NCBI RefSeq assembly: GCF_024339125.1
Contig: NZ_CP101417.1
Location: 1,116,001 to 1,180,000 of the forward strand
Direction: 5' to 3'
Source of the DNA: Xanthomonas hortorum
Lineage (GTDB): Bacteria; Pseudomonadota; Gammaproteobacteria; Xanthomonadales; Xanthomonadaceae
DNA: 64,000 bases
In this document: piece after piece, positions 9,567 through 18,714 of the stretch
How the letters are laid out: each line of letters starts with the position of its first letter
Position numbering within the stretch: the first letter of the stretch is position 1
Made by a program: the position numbers and the translations under genes
The notes under the pieces: model-generated
Told to the model about the DNA's origin: nothing
Databases searched by the model: none
The model's input: the letters and a program-made list of their open reading frames with translations, nothing else

Positions 9567-10484
9567 TCACGCCACCAGACGTGCCAGCAACCAGGCCCAG
9601 GCAGGCAATGTCAGCAGCGACAGCAGGATGCTGTAGCCGACCATCGCTGCGGCCAGGCGCGGTGCCAGCCGATGCGAGATGGCCAATGCGGCGGCGGTGA
9701 TCATGGTGGGCATGGCCGATTCGAGGACGTTGGTCTGCAACATCGCCCCATGCAGGCCAAGCGCCCAGGACAACGGCAGCGCCAGGATCGGCATCAACGC
9801 AAGTTTGAAGACCAGCCCCACTGCCAGCGGTTTTAACTCGTCCGCAGGCAAGCGCAACTGCAGCGAAAAGCCGACCGCCAGCATCACCAGCGGCAGCATC
9901 GCATCGGCCAGGCTCTTCAATCCCGAACCGATCCAGGTCGGCGGCTGCTCCGGCATCAACGTCAGTGCGAACAGCAGCGCCCACAGCGGCGGAAACCGCA
10001 GCACCCGCAGCAGGATCATCCGCGCGGTAGGCGGGGTATCGCCGCTGTAGCGCGCCAGCACATATAACCCAAACGTGGACAGCAGCACGAAAGTACCGAA
10101 CTGGTCGTAGACCACCGCATACGGCAGCGCGTGATCGCCGATCAACGCGCGCACCATCGGAAAGCCGATGAAGCTGGAGTTGGTGAACACCACGCACATC
10201 AGCAGCGCAGCGTATTCCTCGCGCTTGAACCGAAACAGGCGGCTACAGCCCCACAGCAGCGGCACGATGATCGCGGTCAACACCCACGGCGTGGCGATCA
10301 CCCCACCCAGCGAAGCATCCAGATGCAGGCGCGGCACATAGGTCAGCACCGAGGCCGGCAGGCAGATATACAACACGATGCGATTGAGCACGTCGGCGCT
10401 GTTGTCCGGCAGCACCCGCAAGCGGGCGAACAGCAGACCCAGCCCCAACATCGCCAGAATCAACGCAAATGCATCCACCGCCAT
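9567..10484 (-). CDS. AEC-family (auxin efflux carrier) transporter
   Basis: 305 aa from the ATG at 10484 (MAVDAFALILAMLGLGLLFA). Upstream in-frame ATGs only add sequence from the palindromic repeat region. About ten membrane helices in two five-helix halves separated by a cytoplasmic loop around 175-190 (YSGDTPPTARMILLRVLRFPP). Conserved features are the CLPASVL helix and FTNSSFIGFPMVRALIG, typical of AEC/MdcF permeases for carboxylates or auxin-like acids. Monocistronic in appearance. Substrate cannot be assigned. Confidence 0.88.
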   Translation of the reverse strand: MAVDAFALILAMLGLGLLFARLRVLPDNSADVLNRIVLYICLPASVLTYVPRLHLDASLGGVIATPWVLTAIIVPLLWGCSRLFRFKREEYAALLMCVVFTNSSFIGFPMVRALIGDHALPYAVVYDQFGTFVLLSTFGLYVLARYSGDTPPTARMILLRVLRFPPLWALLFALTLMPEQPPTWIGSGLKSLADAMLPLVMLAVGFSLQLRLPADELKPLAVGLVFKLALMPILALPLSWALGLHGAMLQTNVLESAMPTMITAAALAISHRLAPRLAAAMVGYSILLSLLTLPAWAWLLARLVA

Positions 10485-10629
10485 GGCGTGATCGTGTCCG
10501 TTGGAAAGCGATGCACAGGATCGCATAGCGCGCAGCACAGGCATCGGCGGAGGGCTGGCTTGGCATCGCGCTAACCCGAAGCAGCGAGACTTCCATCGTT
10601 TGCCTATCCGAAACCAGTGTGTCGAGTGC

Positions 10630-10732
10630 GCGGTGTCCTCGCCGCTCGCGGGACACGCCATGAACCCGTCCCTGGGGGCTCGGTGGCGGTATCCATGCCG
10701 CCACACGGTCCCGCAAGCAGCGAGGACACCGC
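10630..10732. repeat. Long palindromic repeat, type A (copy 1)
   Basis: About 103 bp folding end to end: outer arms of 25 nt starting GCGGTGTCCTCGCCGCTCGC match at 23 of 25 positions, with a smaller inner hairpin around GGCGGTATCCATGCCGCC. It is repeated in opposite orientation at 52509-52612. It sits with a type B copy in the 660-bp gene-free stretch 10485-11144, where I see no coding region. Confidence 0.9.
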
Positions 10733-10791
10733 ACCAGAAAGTTTGCCGGCTGTTTTATTGAAAACCATGCACACCAGCCCACTCGACTGGT

Positions 10792-10893
10792 CCTTGCCCG
10801 CTCACCGTCGCGGGACCTTACGCGGCATGGATGCCGCGTAAGAGCTTACAAGGACGTACTTGCAGCGTGTCCCGCGATGGTGAGCGGGCAAGG
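10792..10893. repeat. Long palindromic repeat, type B (copy 1)
   Basis: About 102 bp. Outer arms of 25 nt beginning CCTTGCCCGCTCACC match at 24 of 25 positions. An inner stem TTACGCGGCAT/ATGCCGCGTAA is also present. Repeated in opposite orientation at 52268-52369, with flanking homology (GGGCCCTGCA next to GGCTTGG) on both sides of the pair. Confidence 0.9.
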
Positions 10894-11144
10894 GCCCTGC
10901 AACCAAGCCACAGATCCGCCGCTCTGCAACTGCTCTCTCCACCTTCGACTCATGTCACCGGGTCTGCGTTTCAAATCCTGGCGGTTTCGCTCGGTCGTCC
11001 GAAAAACCGGTACGTCGAATATGCGGCGCCCTCGCCTCATCAAGGCGTTGGTCGGTGGCTGGATGAAAAAGCCCGCCTATCGCGCAGATTCGGCTAATGC
11101 AGGGCATCGCGCTGCGGCGGTTAACTGCAGCGCGATGCCAAGAC

Positions 11145-11783
11145 TTACGGAAACGCCGGCGGGTTCGCCTGCCAGGCGGCGAAGACCTCGGCCAAGCTGG
11201 CACGCTCTGCTTCGCGCCAGTCCGGCAGCAGGCTGGCGTAGTTGGCGGTGCTGCTCCAGCGCTCAGGCCAGGTGCGCACGGCAGCGGCATACCACTCGAC
11301 CGCTTCCTGCTTGCGCCCGGCACGCCACAGCGCCAGCGCCGCGGTCGTGGGCAGCCATTGCGGCGTGGCCGGACGGCCGTTGGCCAGGTTGGCCCACAGC
11401 TGCAAGGCCTTGTCGGCCTTGTCGGCACGCAACAGATCCCAGCCGTAGTTCCAGGTGATAGCGCGATATTGCTGGCTACCACTGGAAACCAGGCCCAACG
11501 CCCCCTGGTAAAGCTCGTCGCCTAACTGGGTGCGCCCACCGGCATAGGCCAGCGAGGCAAGTTGCGCGCGCGGCTCGGCGGCACGTGCGTCACGCTGCAC
11601 CATCGCGGCCAGGCGGTCGACCACCGCATCGCCCTGCCCCTGCACGGCGACCACGGCTTTCGTGGTGCCGCGGTCTTCGTCGAAATAGAACTCCTTGGGC
11701 TTGGGCAGGCTCTGCGCTTGCGCCAACGACCACACGCTCCCGAGCAGGGCCAACGCAATGGCCCATGCGAACTTCGTTCTCAC
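11145..11783 (-). CDS. Exported TPR-like protein of unknown function
   Basis: 212 aa from the GTG at 11783, preceded by AAGGGG at a good distance. This start gives a clean signal peptide (VRTKFAWAIALALLGSVWSLAQAQS); an alternative start further upstream would bury it. The mature protein has a short N-terminal strand region (KPKEFYFDEDRGTTKAVVAVQGQGD) and then about four TPR-like helix pairs (YRAITWNYGWDLLRADKADKALQLWANLA and TAALALWRAGRKQEAVEWYAAAV). Probably periplasmic and protein-binding. No close functional clue from neighbours: the next gene is divergent iorAB-type. Confidence 0.75.
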   Translation of the reverse strand: MRTKFAWAIALALLGSVWSLAQAQSLPKPKEFYFDEDRGTTKAVVAVQGQGDAVVDRLAAMVQRDARAAEPRAQLASLAYAGGRTQLGDELYQGALGLVSSGSQQYRAITWNYGWDLLRADKADKALQLWANLANGRPATPQWLPTTAALALWRAGRKQEAVEWYAAAVRTWPERWSSTANYASLLPDWREAERASLAEVFAAWQANPPAFP

Positions 11784-11946
11784 TGGTTTTTCCCCTTGCG
11801 ACACACGACAAACCCCAACCCTGTCCCATCCTAACCTCAGTGTCGCTGCGATGCACACCTGGTGTCCCAGGCATGTGAATAGCGGCTGTTACAATTGTTA
11901 GGCCGTTTTGGAGCCCTGGGTTCCAGCCACCCTTTCCGGGCAAGCC

Positions 11947-14900
11947 ATGACCAGTACTGCTGCACTCTCTTCCCCCGACTCTGCCAACACGCCGGAGCTC
12001 GGCCAGGTGGATGCGGATTACACGCTGGAGCACAAGTACACGCGCGCCGATGGCCGCATCTACTTGTCAGGCGTGCAGGCGCTGGTGCGGCTGCCGTTGA
12101 TGCAACGCCTGCGCGATGACGCCGCCGGCGTTGCGACTGCCGGCTTCATCAGCGGCTATCGCGGCAGCCCGCTAGGCGGTTTCGATCTGGAGCTGTGGCG
12201 CGCGCGCAAGCATCTGGACGCGGCCAAGGTGACCTTCACCCCCGGCCTCAATGAAGACCTGGCCGCCACCATGGTCTGGGGCACCCAGCAGACCAATCTG
12301 TTCCCCGGTGCCAAGGTGCAGGGCGTGTACGGCATGTGGTACGGCAAAGGCCCGGGCGTAGACCGCAGCGGCGACGTGTTCAAGCACGGCAACGCCGCCG
12401 GAACTTCGCCATATGGCGGCGTGCTGGCGCTGGCCGCCGACGACCATGCCTGCCGCAGCTCGACTCTGCCGCACGGTTCGGAAGAAGAATTCGTCAGCGC
12501 GATGATGCCGATCCTCAACCCGGCCGGGGTGCAGGACATCCTGGACATGGGCCTGCTCGGCTGGGCGATGAGCCGCTATACCGGGCGCTGGATCGGCTTC
12601 AAGACCATTGCCGAGACGGTGGAGTCTTCCGCGTCGGTGGATGTGGATCCGTTCGCACGCACGATCGTGCTGCCAGAGGACTTCGCGTTGCCGCCAGGGG
12701 GTTTGAGCATCCGCTGGCCGGACCCGCCGGTGGATCAGGAAATGCGTCTGCACCGCTACGCGATCGCCGCCGCGCAGGCATTCGCACGCGCCAATCACAT
12801 CGACCGCGTCGTGCTGGATTCGCCGCACGCACGCTTGGGTATCGTCACGACCGGCAAGAGCTATCTGGACGTGCTGCAGGCGCTGGAATACCTGGGCCTG
12901 GATGCGCAGGCCTGCGCGCAGATCGGCATCCGCGTCTACAAGGTCGGCATGACCTGGCCGCTGGAGCCGGTGGGCATCAGCGCGTTTGCGCAGGGGCTCG
13001 AAGACATTCTGGTGGTGGAGGAGAAGAAAGCCTTCATCGAGCGCCAGATGAAGGAGCTGTTCTACAACTGGCCGGCCAGCGCCGGTGCGCGGCCGAGCAT
13101 CGTCGGCAAATACGACGAGCACGGCGCGTGGATCCTGCCCTCCACCGGCGAGCTGACGCCGGCCACGATTGCCGCGGTGATCGGCAAGCGTATCCAGCGA
13201 TTTGCGCTTCCATCCAGCGCGATGACCGACTCGATCGAACAGCGGCTGCGCTGGATGGACAGCAAGGAAGCCGAAATGGCCTTGCCGCGCGCGCTGTTTC
13301 CGCGCGTGCCGCATTACTGCTCCGGCTGCCCGCACAACACCTCCACGGCGGTGCCGGAAGGCTCGCGTGCGCTGGGCGGCATCGGTTGCCATTACATGGT
13401 GACCTGGATGAACCGCTCTACCGACACCTTTACCCACATGGGCGGCGAAGGCGTGACCTGGTCGGGGCAGGCACCGTTCACCGAGACGCCGCACGTGTTC
13501 CAGAACCTGGGCGACGGCACCTATTTTCATAGCGGCTCATTGGCGATCCGCCAGTCGGTCGCCACCGGCGTCAACATCACCTACAAGATCCTCTACAACG
13601 ATGCGGTGGCGATGACCGGCGGCCAGCCGGTGGACGGCACGCTTACCGTGCCCGACATCGCGCATCAACTGCGCGCCGAAGGCATCCACGCCATTGCGGT
13701 GGTCAGCGACGACATCAGCAAGTGGACGCGGCGCCGCGATCTGTTTCCTGCCGATGTCGCCTTTCATGACCGTGGCGAGCTGGATGCGGTGCAGCAGCAG
13801 TTGCGCACGGTCAAGGGTGTATCGATCCTGATCTTCGATCAGACCTGCGCCACCGAAAAACGCCGACGGCGCAAGCGCGGCAAGCTGGTGGACCCACCCA
13901 AGCGCGTCATGATCAATTCGCTGGTCTGCGAAGGTTGCGGCGATTGCGGCGAAAAGAGCTTCTGCGTGTCGGTGCTGCCCAAGGAAACCGAATTCGGACG
14001 CAAGCGGCAGATCGATCAATCCAATTGCAACAAGGATTATTCCTGCGTCTCTGGCTTTTGCCCGAGCTTTGTCACCGTGCATGGCGGCAAGCCGCGCAAA
14101 GGCAAACAACGCGATGCCACCGCGCTGTTCGACACGTTGCCCGCGCCGCCACAACGCACCACGCTGGAACAACCCTGGAACATTCTGATCACCGGCGTCG
14201 GCGGCACCGGCGTGGTGACCATCGGTGCGTTGCTTGGCATGGCCGGGCATCTGGAAGGCAAGGGCGCCACAGTGCTGGATCAGACCGGCCTGGCGCAGAA
14301 GGGCGGCGCGGTGACAACACATATCCGCATCGCACGCCGACCGGCCGATATCCACGCGGTGCGCATCGCTGCCGGCGAAGCGGATCTGGTGCTGGGCTGC
14401 GACATGGTGGTGGTCAACGATTACTGGGCCCTGTCCAAGGTGCGCGATGGCCGCACCCAGGTGGTGCTCAACACTTATGAGGCAATGCCGGGCAACTTCA
14501 CCACCCAGCCGGACCTGCAGTTCCCCGCTGCCGAAATCATTGCCGGCGTGCGCACCGCATTGGGCGGCCAGGAGCCGTTACTGCTGGATGCCACGCAGCT
14601 GGCCACCGCACTGTTGGGCGATGCGATCGCCAGCAATCTGTTCGTGCTCGGCTATGCCTGGCAGCACGGCCTGGTGCCGTTGTCGCATGCGGCGCTGATG
14701 CGCGCGATCGAGCTCAACGGTGCGGCGGTGGCGATGAATCAGCAGGCGTTCGCGTGGGGGCGATTGGCCGCGGTCGATCTGCCGGCGGTGCGGCGTGCTG
14801 CGGGTTTGCCGAGCGTGGGCGACTCGGCCATTACGCCTGGCGATGCGCCGCAAGCGCGTGCGCCCGGCAGTTGGGAAGACCACGATCTCAGCGGTCAGAG

Positions 14901-15654
14901 CGCGCCACGTGCGTTGGCGCAAAGCACGGGCAATACGCTGCATGGCGATGGCGATGCGCCGACGCATCCGCTTGACGACGAGCAGCTGGCGCAGTCGCTG
15001 GATGAAGCCATCGCGCGCCGCGTCGGCTTTCTGACCGATTATCAGGATGCCGCCTACGCGCAGCGCTATCGCGCCCTGGTCGAACGCGTACGCACGCACG
15101 AGGCGCAACGTGCGCCCGGCAGCAGCGCATTGAGCGAAGCGGTCGCGCGTTATGCCTTCAAGCTGATGGCCTACAAGGACGAATACGAAGTGGCGCGGCT
15201 GTACACGCGCGGCGACTTCCAGCGCCGGCTGCAACAACAATTCGAAGGCGACTACACGCTGCGCTTCCACCTGGCGCCGCCGTTGCTGGCAAAGAAGGAT
15301 GCGCACGGCAACCTGATCAAGCGCGACTATGGGCCGTGGATGTTCACCGCGTTCAAGTTGCTGGCGCGGTTGAAGTTCCTGCGTGGCGGCACGCTCGATG
15401 TGTTCGGCTATAGCGCCGAGCGGCGTGGCGAACGCCAACTGATCACTGATTACGTTGCAACGGTGGAAACGCTGCTGGAGCGCCTGGATGCCGACAACGT
15501 CGGCCTGGCCGCACAGATCGCCAGCATCCCCGAACATATCCGCGGCTACGGGCATATCAAGCACGCGCACCTGCACGAGGCCAAGGCACGCGAGGCCGCG
15601 CTGCTGGCGCAGTGGCGCAATCCCAAGGCGCTGCATGTGGTGCAGGCGGCTTGA
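11947..15654 (+). CDS. Indolepyruvate ferredoxin oxidoreductase, fused subunits
   Basis: 1235 aa from the ATG at 11947 (MTSTAAL). An ATG at 11908 adds 13 residues without clear support. Three parts are visible. The first is a long thiamine-diphosphate oxidoreductase region (about 25-650; YCSGCPHNTSTAVPEGSRALGGIGCHYM and GDGTYFHSG). The second is a cysteine-rich segment at about 665-705 (VCEGCGDCG, SNCNKDYSCVSGFCPSF) likely binding an iron-sulfur cluster. The third is a gamma-subunit domain at about 735-930 (ITGVGGTGVVTIGALLGMAGHLEGKG), followed by a C-terminal DUF6537-type region. The family decarboxylates aryl pyruvates to aryl-acetyl-CoA using ferredoxin. Archaeal enzymes use separate IorA and IorB; the one-chain form is common in proteobacteria. 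Confidence 0.9.
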   Translation: MTSTAALSSPDSANTPELGQVDADYTLEHKYTRADGRIYLSGVQALVRLPLMQRLRDDAAGVATAGFISGYRGSPLGGFDLELWRARKHLDAAKVTFTPGLNEDLAATMVWGTQQTNLFPGAKVQGVYGMWYGKGPGVDRSGDVFKHGNAAGTSPYGGVLALAADDHACRSSTLPHGSEEEFVSAMMPILNPAGVQDILDMGLLGWAMSRYTGRWIGFKTIAETVESSASVDVDPFARTIVLPEDFALPPGGLSIRWPDPPVDQEMRLHRYAIAAAQAFARANHIDRVVLDSPHARLGIVTTGKSYLDVLQALEYLGLDAQACAQIGIRVYKVGMTWPLEPVGISAFAQGLEDILVVEEKKAFIERQMKELFYNWPASAGARPSIVGKYDEHGAWILPSTGELTPATIAAVIGKRIQRFALPSSAMTDSIEQRLRWMDSKEAEMALPRALFPRVPHYCSGCPHNTSTAVPEGSRALGGIGCHYMVTWMNRSTDTFTHMGGEGVTWSGQAPFTETPHVFQNLGDGTYFHSGSLAIRQSVATGVNITYKILYNDAVAMTGGQPVDGTLTVPDIAHQLRAEGIHAIAVVSDDISKWTRRRDLFPADVAFHDRGELDAVQQQLRTVKGVSILIFDQTCATEKRRRRKRGKLVDPPKRVMINSLVCEGCGDCGEKSFCVSVLPKETEFGRKRQIDQSNCNKDYSCVSGFCPSFVTVHGGKPRKGKQRDATALFDTLPAPPQRTTLEQPWNILITGVGGTGVVTIGALLGMAGHLEGKGATVLDQTGLAQKGGAVTTHIRIARRPADIHAVRIAAGEADLVLGCDMVVVNDYWALSKVRDGRTQVVLNTYEAMPGNFTTQPDLQFPAAEIIAGVRTALGGQEPLLLDATQLATALLGDAIASNLFVLGYAWQHGLVPLSHAALMRAIELNGAAVAMNQQAFAWGRLAAVDLPAVRRAAGLPSVGDSAITPGDAPQARAPGSWEDHDLSGQSAPRALAQSTGNTLHGDGDAPTHPLDDEQLAQSLDEAIARRVGFLTDYQDAAYAQRYRALVERVRTHEAQRAPGSSALSEAVARYAFKLMAYKDEYEVARLYTRGDFQRRLQQQFEGDYTLRFHLAPPLLAKKDAHGNLIKRDYGPWMFTAFKLLARLKFLRGGTLDVFGYSAERRGERQLITDYVATVETLLERLDADNVGLAAQIASIPEHIRGYGHIKHAHLHEAKAREAALLAQWRNPKALHVVQAA

Positions 15655-15665
15655 TGTCGCCGAAC

Positions 15666-15688
15666 GGTTACATCGCAAATATGTAACC
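15666..15688. promoter_or_regulatory. Inverted repeat, candidate HipB operator 1
   Basis: Perfect 8-bp arms GGTTACAT and ATGTAACC separated by 7 bp, about 120 bp upstream of the hipB start. The TTACAT core recurs in the longer repeat at 15750-15800, as expected for two operators of one autoregulator. Inferred from position and symmetry only. Confidence 0.55.
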
Positions 15689-15749
15689 GAACGAACTCAT
15701 TCGCCAGCACAGCGCGGTCCAGGGCCTAATGTGTCGCAAATCCCAAGCC

Positions 15750-15800
15750 GAATGTAAGCGAACGGCGACATTGAATCCATGTCGCCGATCGCTTACATTC
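15750..15800. promoter_or_regulatory. Near-perfect 22-bp inverted repeat, candidate HipB operator 2
   Basis: Left arm 15750-15771 begins GAATGTAAGCG; right arm 15779-15800 ends CGCTTACATTC. The arms match at 21 of 22 positions across a 7-bp spacer. It ends 5 bp before the preferred hipB start at 15806, so a bound repressor would cover the start region. HipB proteins are known to repress their own operon by binding such palindromes. Confidence 0.75.
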
Positions 15801-15805
15801 AGACC

Positions 15806-16396
15806 ATGGACACTGTGCGTACCCCTGCCGACATCGGCAATATTATCCGCGCCACTCGCAAGAGCCGGGGCTGGGATCAGGCACGTTTGGCCAATGAAAT
15901 CGGCGCGAGTCGGCAGTGGATCGTCGATATCGAGAAAGGCAAGCCACGCGCCGAGCTGCAACTGATCCTGCGCGCGCTGCAGGTGCTGGGCCTTGAGCTG
16001 ATGCTTGCCCCAGGTGGCGCCGATGCTCGACATCGTCTTCCACCCGATCGCGCAGCCATGCCATCGATCAACCTGGATGACATCGTCGAACGCAATCGCA
16101 CCCAGCGTCCGCTCAGTTCGCTTTACGCGTTGAAGAACGTGGGCAAGCCGAGTGCATTCCATGTCCTGGAACCTTCGCAAAGCGCCGGCCTGGTAACTCG
16201 TTCTGCCGCGCACGCCGCGCAGCTGGAAGTGCATCCAGCGCGCGATGCCGTGTCGCGCAAATCGCAGCAGCCGTCTGCAGAGGCAGCAGAGACTGATGCG
16301 GCGAGTTCACAAAACGCTCGTGTACCAGACATCGGTAGCAAGACCACACCTGCCACACCAAAAGCGCGATCAATCAGCAAGAAGAAGACCAAGTGA
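15806..16396 (+). CDS. hipB: HipB-type antitoxin / XRE repressor with long C-terminal tail
   Basis: 196 aa from the ATG at 15806. An in-frame ATG at 15779 lies inside the inverted repeat and is less likely. Residues about 5-75 form an XRE helix-turn-helix (IRATRKSRGWDQARLANEIGASRQWIVDIEKGKPRAEL). The remaining ~120 residues are low-complexity and basic at the end (SISKKKTK). Typical HipB is about 90 aa, so this tail is unusual. It presumably represses the operon and inhibits HipA. Its TGA stop overlaps the GTG start of hipA (GTGA). Confidence 0.85.
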   Translation: MDTVRTPADIGNIIRATRKSRGWDQARLANEIGASRQWIVDIEKGKPRAELQLILRALQVLGLELMLAPGGADARHRLPPDRAAMPSINLDDIVERNRTQRPLSSLYALKNVGKPSAFHVLEPSQSAGLVTRSAAHAAQLEVHPARDAVSRKSQQPSAEAAETDAASSQNARVPDIGSKTTPATPKARSISKKKTK

Positions 16397-17670
16397 AGCT
16401 GATTGCACTGATGGGCAGCCAAGTGGTCGGCCAGTTGGATGCCGACGCTACTGGCCGTGCGCGATTTGCTTACGACCCTGCCTGGCGAGCATCGGCGAAT
16501 GCGATACCGCTTTCGTTGAACATTCCGCTCAGCCGGGAGCATCACCCAACCGATGCGGTCAACGCGGTGGTCTGGGGCTTGCTACCCGACAATGAAACCA
16601 CCTTGCAACGCTGGGCATCCAGATTTCAGGTCTCGCCGCGCAACCCGTTGGCGCTGTTGTCGCATGTTGGCGAGGACTGTGCCGGTGCGGTGCAATTCGT
16701 CACTCCAGCCCGGCTTGAGGACGTCATGTCCGGCGCCAACGACAGCATCGAGCCTCTCACCGAGAGCGCATTGGAAATGCGCCTGCGCAGGCTGCGCCAG
16801 GATGTCGGTGCAGCACGCCAGATCGACGACGTCGGTCAATTCAGTCTAGCCGGCGCGCAGGCCAAGATTGCCTTGCTGCACGACGGACAGCAGTGGGCCA
16901 TCCCGGCCGGACGCATTCCAACCACGCATATTCTCAAACCACCCAGCGGCGAATACGACGGCTTCGTCGAGAACGAACTGTTTTGCCTGCGCCTTGCGCG
17001 CAAGATCGGCCTGTCGACTGCAGCGGGCCAGGCGCTGAGGTTTGGCGATGAGACGGCCATCTGTGTCGAGCGCTATGACCGCATCGCAACCCAGGGCACG
17101 CTGCTACGCATCCATCAGGAAGACTTCTGCCAGGCATTGGGAGTGATGCCGCAGATCAAGTATCAACACCAGGATGGCCCGGGACCAACCGAGATCGCGC
17201 AGCTGCTGTGGATGCATTCCTCGCACGCGCGGCAAGACGTTGAAAGCCTGTTTCAGGCCTTGGTGTTCAATTACCTGATCGGCGGCACCGATGCGCATGC
17301 GAAGAACTATTCGTTGTTACTTGGCCAGGCGGGACAAGTGCGACTGGCGCCGCTGTACGACATCTCCAGCGCCCTGCCTTATCCGCATCTGCAACAGCGC
17401 AAGATCAAGCTGGCGATGAAGATCAGCGGCCACTATCGCTGGTGGGATGTCCGTTCAAGCGATTGGCAACAGCTTGCGCTGCAGATGCGCCTGGAGGCAT
17501 CGGCTTGCCTCGCGTGGATGCGCCTGGCTGCCAATCAGCTGCCGGACCACGCGCAGGATCTTGCTGTCGAACTTCGAAACGAAGGCGTCGAGCATCCAAT
17601 CGTGGACGCGCTGGTGGATGCAATCCACGCCGCATGTCAGCGGGCGCTCAAACTGCTGCAATCAGTTTGA
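16393..17670 (+). CDS. hipA: HipA-type serine/threonine kinase toxin
   Basis: 425 aa from a GTG overlapping the hipB stop. HipA kinases phosphorylate glutamyl-tRNA synthetase or related targets and induce growth arrest. Visible: N-terminal Couple_hipA-like domain (MKLIALMGSQVVGQL ... SLNIPLSREHHPTDAVNAVVWGLLPDN), a glycine-rich nucleotide loop FSLAGAQAKIAL with a phosphorylatable Ser151, catalytic loop GGTDAHAKNYSLL (Asp300, Asn305) and metal-binding PLYDISS (Asp323). All key kinase residues are present, so it looks active. Full-length. Target unknown. Confidence 0.9.
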   Translation: MKLIALMGSQVVGQLDADATGRARFAYDPAWRASANAIPLSLNIPLSREHHPTDAVNAVVWGLLPDNETTLQRWASRFQVSPRNPLALLSHVGEDCAGAVQFVTPARLEDVMSGANDSIEPLTESALEMRLRRLRQDVGAARQIDDVGQFSLAGAQAKIALLHDGQQWAIPAGRIPTTHILKPPSGEYDGFVENELFCLRLARKIGLSTAAGQALRFGDETAICVERYDRIATQGTLLRIHQEDFCQALGVMPQIKYQHQDGPGPTEIAQLLWMHSSHARQDVESLFQALVFNYLIGGTDAHAKNYSLLLGQAGQVRLAPLYDISSALPYPHLQQRKIKLAMKISGHYRWWDVRSSDWQQLALQMRLEASACLAWMRLAANQLPDHAQDLAVELRNEGVEHPIVDALVDAIHAACQRALKLLQSV

Positions 17671-17727
17671 GGCACCGACACGGCCACCACGTCGCCAAGC
17701 GCCGATAACATTCTAAAAAGCAGCCGG

Positions 17728-18714
17728 TTACAGCGGACGCAACAAGCGAAGCCCGAACCAGTCCTTCGCATCGTTCCAACCATGCGTAACTTTCAATCCG
17801 GCCGCCGCAGCAAGTTCAGCGAAGCGGGCGTCGGTGTATTTGTAGCTGTATTCGACCTGCATCGCTTCGCCTTCGGCGAAGTCGAAGTGTTTGCCGCCAA
17901 CGTGTACGCGCTGTGTGCGTTGGCTGATCAGGAAGGTTTCAATGCGGCCACGTTCACGCGCATAGACCGCGTGGTGGTGGAAGCCATCCAGATCGAAATC
18001 GCTACTGATCTCGCGATTTAACCGCGCCAGCAGGTTCAAGGTGAATTCGGCAGTGACACCGGCTGCATCGTTATAGGCAGCCTCGATCAAGGCAGCATCC
18101 TTGTCTAGGTCGATACCAATCAACGCGCAACCATCGCTACCCATGGTCTGGCGCATCGCATCCATCAACTCGATGGCAGCGGCGTCGGTGAAATTGCCCA
18201 GCGTGGAACCGGGGAAGAACACCAGATGCCGACGCGCCGGACGTTGCGCATCGGGCAACCGCAATGGCTTGGTGAAGTCGGTGCACACCGGCAGCATCTG
18301 GATCTGCGGAAATTGCTGGGCCAGCCGCGCGGTGCTGTCGAGCAAGGCGCTGCGCGAGATTTCCAGCGGGGTATAGGCCACCACATCGCGCAGGCCCTGC
18401 AGCAGCAACTCGGTCTTGCGGCCACTGCCGCTGCCGTATTCGACCACATGCACCTCGGGGCCGATCGCCTGCGCGATCGCCGGCATGCTGGCTTCCAGCA
18501 GACGCAATTCGGTGCTGGTGAGGTAATACTCCGGCTGCTGGGTGATGGCTTCGAACAACTGCGAACCGCGCGCGTCGTAAAAATACTTGGACGGCAGCGT
18601 CTTGGGCGTCTGCGCCAAACCCGCCAGCGCATCGGCGGTGATGTCGTCCGGTTGCGGTTGCAGATCGGTCAGCGCGGCGTGGGCGCGTTGGGTGGCGTGG
18701 GCGGCGGCGTTCAA
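17728..18714 (-). CDS. egtD: L-histidine N-alpha-methyltransferase (ergothioneine synthesis)
   Basis: 328 aa. It makes hercynine (trimethylhistidine) from histidine with three S-adenosylmethionine molecules, the first step of ergothioneine synthesis. The start is taken as TTG at 18714, which overlaps the egtB stop (TTGA). No ATG lies near the N-terminus, and the family N-terminal region (TLPSKYFYDARGSQLFEAITQQPEYYLTSTE) would be lost with a later start. SAM site VVEYGSGSGRKTELLL; substrate segment VFFPGSTLGNF and YNDAAGVTAEFTLNLL, all EgtD hallmarks. Cytoplasmic. Confidence 0.93.
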   Translation of the reverse strand: MNAAAHATQRAHAALTDLQPQPDDITADALAGLAQTPKTLPSKYFYDARGSQLFEAITQQPEYYLTSTELRLLEASMPAIAQAIGPEVHVVEYGSGSGRKTELLLQGLRDVVAYTPLEISRSALLDSTARLAQQFPQIQMLPVCTDFTKPLRLPDAQRPARRHLVFFPGSTLGNFTDAAAIELMDAMRQTMGSDGCALIGIDLDKDAALIEAAYNDAAGVTAEFTLNLLARLNREISSDFDLDGFHHHAVYARERGRIETFLISQRTQRVHVGGKHFDFAEGEAMQVEYSYKYTDARFAELAAAAGLKVTHGWNDAKDWFGLRLLRPL

